Program-made: the position numbers and the translations under genes
Shown here: piece after piece, positions 8,662-16,678 of the stretch
Position numbering within the stretch: position 1 is the stretch's first letter
Layout: each line of letters begins with the position of its first letter
Notes under the pieces: model-generated
Databases searched by the model: none
What the model saw: only the letters and a program-made list of their open reading frames with translations
Told to the model about the DNA's origin: nothing
Source: DASWJS01 sp036397035
Lineage (GTDB): Bacteria; Actinomycetota; AC-67
Length of the DNA stretch: 64,000 nucleotides
Reading direction: 5' to 3'
Assembly: GCA_036397035.1 (NCBI GenBank)
Contig: DASWJS010000031.1
Coordinates: forward strand, 143,108 to 207,107

Positions 8662-9639
8662 TCAGTAGTTCAGCACCGCGTCGACGACGTCCAGCACGCG
8701 ATCGAGATCGGGAAGGTACATGTCTTCGACTTTCGCCGGCGGATAGGGGATGTCGTACCCGCCGACCCGCAGGACCGGCGCCTGGAGCGACAGGAACGCC
8801 TCTTCCTGGATGCGCGCCGCGACCTCGCCGGCGAAGGAGCCCGTCAGCGGCGCCTCGGTCACGACGACCGCCCGGCCCGTCTTCTTCACCGACTCCATGA
8901 CGGTTTCGTAGTCGAACGGCACGAGCGTGCGGAGGTCGATCACTTCGCACGAGACGTCGTCGTTCGCCGCCTCGCGCGCGGCGTCTTCGACCGTGCGCAT
9001 GCTCGGCCCGTAGGAGACGATGGTGCAGTCGGTTCCCTCGCGCACGACGCGCGCCTTGCCGAACGGCAGCGGCGAGGCGACCGGCAGGTCGAAGTCTTCC
9101 TTGATCCAGTACCGGCGCTTGGGCTCCAGGAAGATGACCGGGTCCGGGCACTCGATCGACTGGACGAGCAGCGTGAAGGCGTCCGACGGCGTCGAGGGCG
9201 TGACGATCCGCAAGCCGGCCGTGTGCGTGAAGTACGCCTCGATCGATTCGGAGTGGTGCTCGACCGCGCCGATGCCGCCGCCGTAGGGGATCCGGATCAC
9301 GACGGGGAGCTGGATCTTGCTCATCGTCCGCGAGCGGTACTTCGCAAGGTGCGAGGTGATCTGCTCGAACGCGGGGTAGGTGAAGCCGTCGAACTGCATC
9401 TCGCACACCGGCCGGAAGCCGTAGATCGCGAGCCCGATCGCCGTCCCGACGATCCCGGACTCCGCCAGCGGGGTGTCGATGACGCGCTGCTCGCCGAATT
9501 CCTGCTGCAACCGGTCGGTGATGCGGAAGACGCCGCCGGCCCTGCCGACGTCCTCGCCCATGACGATCACGCGGTCGTTGTCCTTCATGCAGTACCGGAG
9601 CGCCTCGTTCAGCGCCTGCGCCATCGTGTGGGTCGCCAC
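8662..9639 (-). CDS. 2-oxoacid dehydrogenase E1 component, beta subunit
   Basis: E1beta (325 residues) forms the alpha2beta2 thiamine-diphosphate decarboxylase with the next gene upstream. Family hallmarks are VIVMGEDVGRAGGVFR, DTPLAESGIVG, MQFDGFTYPAFEQI and the C-terminal transketolase domain (RVVREGTDCTIVSYG, DLRTLVPFD). GTG at 9639 is preferred to the internal ATG at 9624 because a GGGGGAG ribosome site lies 6 nt upstream of the GTG. The gene starts 2 nt after the E1alpha stop, so the subunits should be made in equal amounts. Confidence 0.94.
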   Translation of the reverse strand: MATHTMAQALNEALRYCMKDNDRVIVMGEDVGRAGGVFRITDRLQQEFGEQRVIDTPLAESGIVGTAIGLAIYGFRPVCEMQFDGFTYPAFEQITSHLAKYRSRTMSKIQLPVVIRIPYGGGIGAVEHHSESIEAYFTHTAGLRIVTPSTPSDAFTLLVQSIECPDPVIFLEPKRRYWIKEDFDLPVASPLPFGKARVVREGTDCTIVSYGPSMRTVEDAAREAANDDVSCEVIDLRTLVPFDYETVMESVKKTGRAVVVTEAPLTGSFAGEVAARIQEEAFLSLQAPVLRVGGYDIPYPPAKVEDMYLPDLDRVLDVVDAVLNY

Positions 9640-9641
9640 CG

Positions 9642-10730
9642 CTACTCCCCCTCGCGATCGCGCACGAACTTCGCGCGCTCGCGCGCGAGCGTCGGCGGCA
9701 TCTCGTCGTAGACGTGGTCGAACATCAGCGTCGGCTCCAGCGGACCGGCGCCGACGATGGAGGCGCGCAGCGCGCTCGCCGCCTGCTTGCCCTCGTCGGC
9801 GCACTGCTGCTTGAACGCCTCGGTCAGGATCCCCTCGCTCTCCAGGTACACCTCGTAGCGGGCGACGGGGTCGCGCGCCTCCCACTCCTTCAGCTCCTCG
9901 TCGGAGCGGTAGCGCGTCGGGTCGTCCGCCGTCGAGTGCGGGCCTCGCCGGTAGGTCATCGCCTCGATGAAGGTCGGCCCCTTCCCGGATCGGGCGTGGG
10001 CGAACGCGAGCTTGCCGATCGCGTAGCACGCGAGCACGTCGTTGCCGTCCACCCGGTAGCCCGGCATGCCGTAGCCGAGCGCCCGCACGTGCAAGGTCGG
10101 AGCGGCCGTCTGCTTGGCGAGCGGCACCGAGATCGCGTAGCCGTTGTTCTGACACAGGAAGACGACCGGCGCCTTCCACACGCCGGCGAAGTTCATCGCC
10201 TCGTGGAAGTCGCCCTCGGACGTCCCGCCGTCCCCGAAGCAGGTCAGCGCGACGAGGTTCTCGCCGTCGAACTTCGCGCCGGTCGCGAAGCCCACCGCGT
10301 GCAGGGTCTGCGTCGCGATCGGCACGCTGTAGGGAGCGAACCGGACCGCGCGGTAGTCGTAGAGGCCGCCGTGCCAGGTCCCGCGGAACAGGTGCAAGAT
10401 GTCGGCCGGGTTGATCTTGCGGAGCATCGCGATCCCCAGCTCGCGATAGGAGGGGAAGACCCAGTCCTGCGGCTGCAGGTTGTAGCCCACGCCGATCTGC
10501 GAGGCCTCCTGGCCCAGGGACGGCGTGTAGACGCCCAGCTCGCCCTGGCGCTGCAGGTTGGTGGATTCCCGATCGACGAGCCGGGTCAGGATCATGACCC
10601 GGTACAACTCCTTGTGGTCGTCCTCTTTCAGGTCGAGGTCGAGGCCGTGGTCGGGCACGATCGTCCCGTCCGGCCTCAAGACCTGCGCCATCTCCGTGGA
10701 GACGGTCGCAGGATCCACCAAACCCTTCAT
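9642..10730 (-). CDS. 2-oxoacid dehydrogenase E1 component, alpha subunit
   Basis: E1alpha (362 residues) decarboxylates the 2-oxoacid with thiamine diphosphate. The ThDP/Mg motif runs from GDGG (166-169) to the paired Asn in CQNN (195-196). The phosphorylation-loop region is recognisable (TYRRGPHSTADDP). It is the first gene of an operon E1alpha-E1beta-E2-Nudix. With the Leu/Val dehydrogenase upstream on the same strand it suggests valine, leucine and isoleucine breakdown, supplying branched acyl-CoA for energy or branched fatty acids. A pyruvate dehydrogenase remains possible. Confidence 0.93.
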   Translation of the reverse strand: MKGLVDPATVSTEMAQVLRPDGTIVPDHGLDLDLKEDDHKELYRVMILTRLVDRESTNLQRQGELGVYTPSLGQEASQIGVGYNLQPQDWVFPSYRELGIAMLRKINPADILHLFRGTWHGGLYDYRAVRFAPYSVPIATQTLHAVGFATGAKFDGENLVALTCFGDGGTSEGDFHEAMNFAGVWKAPVVFLCQNNGYAISVPLAKQTAAPTLHVRALGYGMPGYRVDGNDVLACYAIGKLAFAHARSGKGPTFIEAMTYRRGPHSTADDPTRYRSDEELKEWEARDPVARYEVYLESEGILTEAFKQQCADEGKQAASALRASIVGAGPLEPTLMFDHVYDEMPPTLARERAKFVRDREGE

Positions 10731-10939
10731 GCGCTGCCTCCCATACCCGGGGTCTCCGGGCCGCCTTCGCTCATCTCGCTGGCTCCCTGATCGGCTCGTG
10801 GCCGGGCTCTCAGTCAGACCAGATGGCCCGAAGGGGAAGGGGCCAGAGCAACTCTATCCTCCCAAGGCGAGTCCCCGCCGGTCAAAGACGAGCGTGTTAC
10901 AACTGCGACGCTTCGTCTACGCAACTCGGGTGACGAACG

Positions 10940-11446
10940 TCACATCCGGCCGAGGATCTCGCCCGCCAGCAGGTCGAGCTGGACGAGACGCTTCTCCATC
11001 TCCTTGGCGCCCACGCCGAAGGCGGACGCGAGGTCGTCGATCGACAGGTGCGCGTGCCCGCTCCGCGCCTTGTCGACGGCGCGCTTGAGCCAGGGGTCGG
11101 GCATGAGCAGCTCGGCGGCGAACAGGTCGGCCTCGTACTCGATCTCGTGCGTCTCCCAGGTCCCTGCGCGCAGGTGGGGAACGGCGCCGTGCAGCGCGTG
11201 ATGAGCGATCTCGTGCGCGACGCGCCAGCGCTTGCGCGGCGTGAGCGACGCCTCCTGACTCTTGAACCGGGTCCGGCCCCGCGACGGACGGCTGAGCTGC
11301 GACCAGGCGTCGTCGCTGAGGTGCCAGGGCCGCTCGTGATGGATGCGCAGGTAGGCCAGGATCCGTGCGAGGTCGGTCGGCGGCTCTTTCTGGGATGCGC
11401 CGCGCAGGATCGTGCGCGCGGTCTTCTTGAGGTCGTGGTCGATCAT
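10940..11446 (-). CDS. ImmA/IrrE family zinc metallopeptidase
   Basis: A 168-residue protein with the gluzincin-like motif HEIAHH followed by EYEADLFAAELLMP, the zinc-binding helix and third-ligand helix of ImmA/IrrE proteins (COG2856). Such proteases cleave XRE-type repressors, as in ICEBs1 excision or the Deinococcus IrrE radiation response. No XRE repressor is next to it, though the short C-terminal part (SIDDLASAFGVGAKEMEKRL) resembles a helix-turn-helix and may be a fused DNA-binding segment. It lies between the amino-acid dehydrogenase and E1alpha genes on the same strand. Confidence 0.85.
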   Translation of the reverse strand: MIDHDLKKTARTILRGASQKEPPTDLARILAYLRIHHERPWHLSDDAWSQLSRPSRGRTRFKSQEASLTPRKRWRVAHEIAHHALHGAVPHLRAGTWETHEIEYEADLFAAELLMPDPWLKRAVDKARSGHAHLSIDDLASAFGVGAKEMEKRLVQLDLLAGEILGRM

Positions 11447-11459
11447 GACCCAGCGTAGC

Positions 11460-12494
11460 CTATGCGCCGGCCGCCGCGATCCGCGACTCCGCGATGCGGT
11501 CGGCCGCTTCCGATGGGGTCATCCCCTCGGCAGCGGCCATCGCGAAGATCTCTCGCAGCGTGTCGGCGATGCGTTCTGCCTTTGCCCGCGCGCGCGCCGG
11601 GTCGTAGCCGTGCAGCTCGTCCTCGACGTTGATGAGCCCGCCGGCGTTGATCACGAAGTCGGGCGCGTAGAGGATGCCGGCGTCGTGCAGCGCGTGCCCG
11701 AGCGCGGGCGTCTCGAGCTGGTTGTTCGCGCCTCCCGCGATGGCGCGGCACTTGAACGAGCCGAGCGTCCGGTCGTTCACCACGCCGCCCAGCGCGCACG
11801 GCGCGAACACGTCGCAGGGCGTTCCCGCCGCCTGCTCGGGCGCGACGATCTCTGCCCCGATCTCGGCCGCGAGCGCAGTGACGACGTCCTCGCGGACGTC
11901 CGACAACGTGAGCTGCGCCCCCGCCTCGGCCAGCAGCCGCGCGAGGTGCGAGCCGACCTTGCCGACGCCGCTGACCACGACGTGGCGCCCGGCGACCGAC
12001 GGCTCGCCGAAGACCCTCTCACAGACCGCGGCCATGCCCCTGAACACGCCGTAGCCCGTCATCGGCGACGGGTCGCCCGATCCCTTCGACGAGCCGCTCA
12101 CGTACGGGGTGACCTCGGCAATGACGTCGAGGTCCTGCACGGTCGAGCCGACGTCGGCGGAGGTGATGTACGCGCCGCCCAGGCGATCCACCAGGCGGCC
12201 GAACGCGTGGAGCAGCTCGCGGGTCTTCACCTCGGCCGGGTCGCCGATGATCACGGCCTTGCCGCCGCCAAGGGCGAGGCCGGCGCAGGCCGCCTTGAAT
12301 GCCATCGCTCGCCCGAGCCGCAGGGCGTCGGCCAGGGCGTCGTCCTCGCTCGGGTAGGGCAGGATCCTGGTGCCGCCGAGCGCCGGGCCCAGCGCGGTCG
12401 AGTAGATGGCGATGATCGCCCGCAAGCCGGACGGGGCGTCGTGGCCGTAGACCACCTGCTCGTAGCCGCCTTGAAGGCGGTCGAAGACGGTCAT
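11460..12494 (-). CDS. Leu/Phe/Val-type NAD-dependent amino-acid dehydrogenase
   Basis: A 344-residue Glu/Leu/Phe/Val dehydrogenase that would oxidatively deaminate a branched-chain or aromatic amino acid to the 2-oxoacid with NAD. Seen: the catalytic lysine region ALGGGKAVI, the substrate loop GTRILPYPSEDD, the Rossmann segment VVVSGVGKVGSHLARLL, and AGGANNQLE. The length fits valine or leucine dehydrogenase better than the larger glutamate enzymes. An AAGGAGAA ribosome site precedes the ATG. Its product would feed the oxoacid dehydrogenase encoded downstream. Confidence 0.9.
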   Translation of the reverse strand: MTVFDRLQGGYEQVVYGHDAPSGLRAIIAIYSTALGPALGGTRILPYPSEDDALADALRLGRAMAFKAACAGLALGGGKAVIIGDPAEVKTRELLHAFGRLVDRLGGAYITSADVGSTVQDLDVIAEVTPYVSGSSKGSGDPSPMTGYGVFRGMAAVCERVFGEPSVAGRHVVVSGVGKVGSHLARLLAEAGAQLTLSDVREDVVTALAAEIGAEIVAPEQAAGTPCDVFAPCALGGVVNDRTLGSFKCRAIAGGANNQLETPALGHALHDAGILYAPDFVINAGGLINVEDELHGYDPARARAKAERIADTLREIFAMAAAEGMTPSEAADRIAESRIAAAGA

Positions 12495-12545
12495 CGCGAG
12501 CGTTCTCCTTGCAGGTCAGAGCCGGTGGACCCGATGAGCGGCGAC

Positions 12546-12554
12546 ATGGTAACA
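12546..12554 (-). promoter_or_regulatory. Predicted extended -10 promoter for the amino-acid dehydrogenase gene
   Basis: On the minus strand TGT-TACCAT fits an extended -10, about 50 nt upstream of the ATG at 12494. No clear -35 is seen. The call rests on pattern only. Confidence 0.3.
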
Positions 12555-12717
12555 GCCTGGGTCGCGCGCCCGTGGGCGTTCGGGCGGATGCGCTCCGTAG
12601 TCGAGTCCCGCCGATTTCGTGCCGATACCGCGTCTGGAAGAAATCCGACAAGAGGTGTCATGCGGGCTGAGTGGCGGTCGTTCTAAGGGTGTGAAGGGCT
12701 CAAGGTCAGGACAACCG

Positions 12718-12747
12718 GTGACGAAGTAGGAGAAAGCGGTATAGGAT
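12718..12747 (+). promoter_or_regulatory. Candidate bldC promoter
   Basis: GTGACG (12718-12723) and TAGGAT (12742-12747) are separated by 18 bp and resemble -35 and -10 boxes. TATAGG two bases earlier is an alternative -10. Evidence is similarity to consensus only. Confidence 0.35.
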
Positions 12748-12907
12748 ACGGAACCGGAACGTGCATGAATCGGTCCGAGGGGGGTAGTAGGAAAACCGTC
12801 ACAACGGGCCATTGTGGACCAAGGGTTACCGGCCGACACTTGAGACCTGCGACAAGACCGACAAACCGCGTAGGGCATCGACAGCCAGACGCCAGGAAGG
12901 AGGAAAC

Positions 12908-13108
12908 ATGAAGCGCGATCAGACATCGAGCGAAAGCCTGCTCACGCCAGCCGAAGTCGCCGCACTCTTCCGAGTGGACCCGAAGACGGTCACTCGTTGG
13001 GCGAAGGCCGGGAAGCTCAGCTCGATCCGGACGCTTGGTGGCCACCGTCGCTACCGCGAGTCCGAGGTCATGAACCTTCTCGAGGGCGTCGCCGCTCGGA
13101 ACGGATAA
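12908..13108 (+). CDS. bldC: BldC-like MerR-fold transcriptional regulator
   Basis: A 66-residue protein made of one winged helix-turn-helix: LLTPAEVAALFRVDPKTVTR, then WAKAGKLSSIRTLGGHRRY. It matches the actinobacterial BldC family closely in length and sequence. BldC binds DNA as head-to-tail oligomers on direct repeats and controls the timing of development in Streptomyces; in non-sporulating relatives its role is unclear. AGGAGG lies 5 nt before the ATG. A GC-rich hairpin at 13211-13237 lies downstream. Confidence 0.88.
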   Translation: MKRDQTSSESLLTPAEVAALFRVDPKTVTRWAKAGKLSSIRTLGGHRRYRESEVMNLLEGVAARNG

Positions 13109-13180
13109 ACCGGTTCCGGGTGGGGGCCCACCCCAACAAGGCAGACGGCTTCGCTGCGGCGCCCGCCAGGGCGTTGCAGC

Positions 13181-13200
13181 GGGTGGGAAGGTTCCCACCC
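13181..13200. repeat. 20-bp palindrome downstream of bldC
   Basis: Two 9-bp arms (GGGTGGGAA and its complement) are separated by GG. It lies 10 nt before the larger terminator-like hairpin and may form part of the same 3' structure or be a protein-binding site. Confidence 0.4.
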
Positions 13201-13210
13201 ATCCGAGTGG

Positions 13211-13237
13211 CGGCCGCCGCGCTTCGCGCGGCGGCCG
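13211..13237. terminator. GC-rich hairpin, likely bidirectional terminator
   Basis: A perfect 12-bp stem (CGGCCGCCGCGC and its complement) closes a TTC loop. It sits between the end of bldC on the plus strand and the 3' end of tRNA-Phe on the minus strand, so it could stop both transcripts. No long U-run follows, as is common in actinobacterial terminators. Confidence 0.6.
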
Positions 13238-13248
13238 TTGCGTGTTCG

Positions 13249-13321
13249 TGGCCAGGGACGGGATCGAACCGCCGACACCCGGTTCTTCAGACCGGTGCTC
13301 TACCAACTGAGCTACCTGGCC
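13249..13321 (-). tRNA. tRNA-Phe (GAA)
   Basis: A complete cloverleaf can be folded on the minus strand: acceptor GGCCAGG/CCTGGCC, D stem GCTC/GAGC, anticodon stem CCGGT/ACCGG around loop CTGAAGA (anticodon GAA), T loop TTCGATC, discriminator A. The CCA end is not encoded. Confidence 0.96.
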
Positions 13322-13354
13322 GACGGTCGGCACGCAGGGTACCGCTATCGCCGG

Positions 13355-13429
13355 CGCCCGCGACCGGACTTGAACCGGCGACCTTCACCTTGACAGGGTG
13401 ACGAGCACTCCAAACTGCTCCACGCGGGC
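13355..13429 (-). tRNA. tRNA-Asp (GTC)
   Basis: Cloverleaf on the minus strand with acceptor GCCCGCG/CGCGGGC, anticodon stem TCACC/GGTGA around loop CTGTCAA (anticodon GTC), T loop TTCAAGT and discriminator G as expected for Asp. CCA is not encoded. It lies 33 nt upstream of tRNA-Phe on the same strand, so the two are probably co-transcribed. Confidence 0.95.
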
Positions 13430-13480
13430 AGAGCCCGGTCAGTGTACCGGCAAACGAGGAGAGGGAGCGAGGTTGACTCC

Positions 13481-13909
13481 ATGAGCGCCGGGTGCGCGTT
13501 CTGTGCGATCGCGGGGGGCGAGCTAGAGGCGCCGGTGGTGTACCGGTCCGAGCGACTCGTGGCGTTCCTCGATCATCGCCCGGTCTTTCACGGCCACACC
13601 CTGCTGATCCCGATCGAGCATCACGAGACGCTGCTCGACCTTCCCGACGATGCCCTGGCCGCGCTGGCGCTGGGGACGCGGCTGATCGCGCGCGCGGTGC
13701 GCGACGCGCTGGCGGCGGACGGCACCTTCGTAGCGATGAACAACGGCGTCAGCCAGAGCGTCCCGCACGCGCACGTCCACGTGGTGCCGCGGCGGCGCAA
13801 GGACGGCCTTCGCGGCTTCTTCTGGCCCCGCGTGGCCTACCGCGACGCCGCCCACGCCGAGCAGATCCGCGCGACGATCGCCGGCCGCATCGACGCGCCG
13901 GCTTCCTGA
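13481..13909 (+). CDS. HIT family nucleotide-binding hydrolase
   Basis: A 142-residue histidine-triad protein. The N-terminus has CAFCAIAGGE typical of the HIT/HINT group, and the catalytic HxHxH motif appears as PHAHVHVVPR near residue 104. HIT proteins hydrolyse AMP-linked substrates such as aminoacyl-AMP or Ap4A; the substrate here is unknown. The ATG at 13481 follows a purine-rich ribosome site. The gene lies head to head with the tRNA pair. Confidence 0.9.
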   Translation: MSAGCAFCAIAGGELEAPVVYRSERLVAFLDHRPVFHGHTLLIPIEHHETLLDLPDDALAALALGTRLIARAVRDALAADGTFVAMNNGVSQSVPHAHVHVVPRRRKDGLRGFFWPRVAYRDAAHAEQIRATIAGRIDAPAS

Positions 13910-13967
13910 GGCGCGGGCTTCAAGGCCCCCCGGCTTCCTGCCGAAGGACAAGGGACGGGAGGGAACC

Positions 13968-15152
13968 GTGAAGCACGCCATCGCAGCGTTGTGTTTGCTG
14001 ACGGCCGCGGGCGCCCTCGGGGCTGGAAGCGCCGGCGCCGAGGAGACCGGGGCCCCCTTCCCCTTTACCGACGTCGCGAACGGCCACTTTGCGCGCGACG
14101 CGATCCGGATCGTCTCGGTAGACAACGACTGGCTGCCGGCCGGCGCGACGCGCTTCTGGCCGGCCTCGGCGCTGAAGCGCCGGCACCTGGCCTCGGCGCT
14201 CGTCGCCGCGTTCGCGCCGGAGGAAGTCGTCGATCCCGAGCTTCTCTTCTCCGACCTCGATCCTGCCGAACCGCCGTTCGCCGTCGCCAACGTCGCGGTG
14301 AAGCTCGGCTGGATGAAGTCCAAGGGCGATGCCTTCGACCCGATGGGTCCGGTGTCGAAGCGCGTCTTCGATCGAGCCGTGATTCGAGCGCTCGGCCTGC
14401 AAGAGACGGCGCGCGCGCTCGACGGCGTATCGGCCGAGGACGGGTATCGCTTCAAGACGCCGCACATGTTCGGCGACATGGTGCTCGCCGACCAGTTGCG
14501 GCTCCACTACAACTATCCCGTCGGCGCCGAGCGCTTCGAGCGGCGTCCGGCCGACCCGATGCGGCGCCAGGACGCCGCCTACGGGTTGGCGCGGGCGGTG
14601 CAAGCCAGCAGCGGCTGGGAGGTCGCGTCGCTGGATCGCTACGCCTCGATGGTGCTGCCGCCGATGAGCGCGAAGCGCGCGCGGGCCGTCGAGTGGGCCT
14701 TCCGGCACGTCGGCTGGCCTTACGTCTACGCGGGTGAGTGGTCCAAGCCGACGCCGGGCGGCTACTGCTGCGGGTCGCAGGCGCAGGGCGGCTTCGACTG
14801 CTCGGGGTTTGCATGGTGGGTCTTGAACCAGCCGACGGGGTCGTGGGACCCGACCAGGCTTCGTCCCTATGAAGGATGGTCGCTGCCGCAGCGCAGCTCG
14901 TACGAGATGGCGCGCGTCACCTCCAAGCGCCGCGGCCTCGCGCACATGCGCCCGCTCGACGTCGCGCTGTTCCACACCTCCGGTCCCGACCGGACCTGGT
15001 CGGACATGGACCACGCGGGCGTATACCTCGGGAACGGATGGATGATCCACTCCTCCGGCTCGCGCGGCGGCGTGACGATCGACAAGATCGACGAGGGCTG
15101 GTGGAAGGATGCGTTCGGGTGGGGTCGCCGCGTCGTTCCCTGGCGCGTCTGA
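13968..15152 (+). CDS. Secreted SLH-like plus NlpC/P60 peptidoglycan endopeptidase
   Basis: A 394-residue exported protein. A signal peptide (MKHAIAALCLLTAAGALG, cut near AGA) is followed by repeats resembling S-layer-homology units (FTDVANGHFARDAI, FSDLDPAEPPFAVANVAVKLGWMKS). The C-terminal third is an NlpC/P60 fold with nucleophile Cys278 in FDCSGFAWW, His349 in DHAGVYLGNG and a polar third residue near IHSSG. The enzyme should cleave stem peptides while attached to the envelope. SLH anchoring is unusual for classical Actinobacteria. The stop lies 1 nt from the stop of the convergent kinase gene. Confidence 0.85.
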   Translation: MKHAIAALCLLTAAGALGAGSAGAEETGAPFPFTDVANGHFARDAIRIVSVDNDWLPAGATRFWPASALKRRHLASALVAAFAPEEVVDPELLFSDLDPAEPPFAVANVAVKLGWMKSKGDAFDPMGPVSKRVFDRAVIRALGLQETARALDGVSAEDGYRFKTPHMFGDMVLADQLRLHYNYPVGAERFERRPADPMRRQDAAYGLARAVQASSGWEVASLDRYASMVLPPMSAKRARAVEWAFRHVGWPYVYAGEWSKPTPGGYCCGSQAQGGFDCSGFAWWVLNQPTGSWDPTRLRPYEGWSLPQRSSYEMARVTSKRRGLAHMRPLDVALFHTSGPDRTWSDMDHAGVYLGNGWMIHSSGSRGGVTIDKIDEGWWKDAFGWGRRVVPWRV

Positions 15153-15153
15153 T

Positions 15154-15936
15154 TCAGCCGTTTGCCGGCAGGTCGACGACGAACACCGCACCCTCGCCGC
15201 CCGGCTCGTAGAAGGCGTCGCCTCCGTTGGCCAGCGCGAGGCCCCGCACGATCGACAGGCCGAGCCCCGTCCCGGTCGCGCGCCTGCGCGCGTCGTCCGC
15301 CCGCGCGAAGCGCTCGAACAAGCGCGGACGGAACTCCTCCTCGACGCCGTTCCCGGCGTCGATCACGCGGATCGCGACGCGATCGTCGCGGCGCGCCGCC
15401 TCAACGGAGACCGGCGGGGCGCCGTACTTGAATGCGTTCTCGATCAGGTTGGCCAGTATCCGGAACAGGTGCTGCCGGTCGGCGAGAACCTGCAGGCCGA
15501 TCGGGCAGGACATCGACAGCTTCCTTTCCTCCGAGCGATTCGCGCGCTCGATGTCGCCGAGCAACAGCGCGAGATCGACGATCTCGGGCTCGGGTTCGAG
15601 GGTCCCGCTTTCGATCTTGGAGGTGACGAGGAGGTCTTCGACGAGCGATGCCATCAGGCCCGCCTGCCGGTTGACGGCCGCGATGAACGAGCGGCGCTCG
15701 TCCTCGGTGAGCTGATCCCAGTTGTTCTCCAGGAGCTGACTGAAGCCGTACAGGGTGGTCAGCGGCGAGCGCAGGTCGTGCGACGCCACCGCGACGAAGT
15801 CGCGCATCGCGGCGTTGGCTTTCTCCAGGCGGGCGTTCGCCTCCGACAGCGAACGGTTGACCGCCGCGAGATCGCCGGAAGGACCGGGGATCTTATCTTC
15901 GGGTTTGCCGGCCACGGGCTCACTGTAGCGCCTCAC
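15154..15936 (-). CDS. Soluble sensor histidine kinase
   Basis: A 260-residue kinase without transmembrane helix or recognisable sensor domain. A short coiled coil (about 22-45) leads into the HisKA helix with His53 in ASHDLRSPL, followed by HATPase_c: N box NLIENAFKY (163-171), DAGNGV (193-198) and GTGLGLS (222-228). It resembles phytochrome-like kinases reduced to their transmitter. The start is a GTG at 15936; an in-frame GTG at 15915 is possible. No response regulator is nearby. Confidence 0.82.
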   Translation of the reverse strand: MRRYSEPVAGKPEDKIPGPSGDLAAVNRSLSEANARLEKANAAMRDFVAVASHDLRSPLTTLYGFSQLLENNWDQLTEDERRSFIAAVNRQAGLMASLVEDLLVTSKIESGTLEPEPEIVDLALLLGDIERANRSEERKLSMSCPIGLQVLADRQHLFRILANLIENAFKYGAPPVSVEAARRDDRVAIRVIDAGNGVEEEFRPRLFERFARADDARRRATGTGLGLSIVRGLALANGGDAFYEPGGEGAVFVVDLPANG

Positions 15937-16113
15937 CGAGGGCGTCAGAGGACGATCCGGGCGCCGATCTGGGCAGAACTGACTATCCCATCACAGGAGG
16001 TTCTGGCCGTATCGTGAATCGCCGCGCAGAACAGACGTGCGGAAAACAGCGTGGAGTAACATCGGCCCCGGCCGGCTTCAGCGCGTCAGTCTCGACGAAA
16101 GATTGGGAGAGGG

Positions 16114-16674
16114 ATGGCGAGGAGAAGTTCGACACAACTCATCGTGATCGGTGGAGGGGTGTTCATCATCGGCGCCGCGCTGGTGTTCGTCGCCCTGAAC
16201 GCCGGCGACACGCCGACCGTCACGCCGTCGCCGTCGCCGACCGCTACGGCAACGACGACCGCGACCGCGACGCCGAGTCCCGGGGTGATCCGCGCCGAAG
16301 GGGGAGTCGTCGTCCGGGTCGACATACCGCGCGGGATGCAAGCGGTCGCCGTGCAGATGGACGCGGTCCCGGGCCTTGCCGGGTACGTGCGGCCGGGCGA
16401 CGAGGTCAACGTCTACGCGACCGTGGAAGGCGACCTGAGCGTTCGGGGCGTGCAAGCGCCGTTCGCCAAACTGATCCTGACCAACGTCCTCGTGCTGGAT
16501 CGCCGGGTCGACGAAGGAGGCGGCCAGACCTACCTCGTGGCCCTCGACGTCGACGACAGCGAGAAGCTCATCTTCTACGCGAAGTTCCAGTCGCTCTGGG
16601 CTGCGCTCGTCCGCGACGACGCACCGAACGCCAGAACGCGCGGGCACAACTATCGAACGCGTTTCGGAGTGTGA
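16114..16674 (+). CDS. CpaB/RcpC-like Flp pilus assembly protein
   Basis: A 186-residue protein with one N-terminal transmembrane helix (LIVIGGGVFIIGAALVFVAL), a Thr/Pro/Ser-rich spacer (about 32-57), and a beta-rich domain resembling the SAF/RcpC part of CpaB (VRVDIPRGMQAVAV, GYVRPGDEVNVYAT). CpaB proteins sit between membrane and wall in the Tad machine. It is shorter than many CpaB proteins. It opens the Tad operon: ATG after GGGAGAGGG, with the next gene 4 nt downstream of its stop. Confidence 0.75.
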   Translation: MARRSSTQLIVIGGGVFIIGAALVFVALNAGDTPTVTPSPSPTATATTTATATPSPGVIRAEGGVVVRVDIPRGMQAVAVQMDAVPGLAGYVRPGDEVNVYATVEGDLSVRGVQAPFAKLILTNVLVLDRRVDEGGGQTYLVALDVDDSEKLIFYAKFQSLWAALVRDDAPNARTRGHNYRTRFGV

Positions 16675-16678
16675 CGGG

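Larger units (their letters stand above)
12495..12907. other. Divergent intergenic region between amino-acid dehydrogenase and bldC
   Basis: No credible coding region. It is less GC-rich than its flanks towards bldC and should hold the promoters of both divergent genes. A candidate bldC promoter is at 12718-12747, which would leave a leader of roughly 155 nt. Confidence 0.5.

Noticed and set aside
12516..12926. Minus-strand open frame of 136 residues in the bldC upstream region
   Set aside because: No domain, no ribosome site, and it covers the promoter region and start of bldC.
13181..13237. Possible CRISPR or riboswitch near bldC
   Set aside because: Only one palindrome and one hairpin occur, with no repeated spacers and no known riboswitch core.
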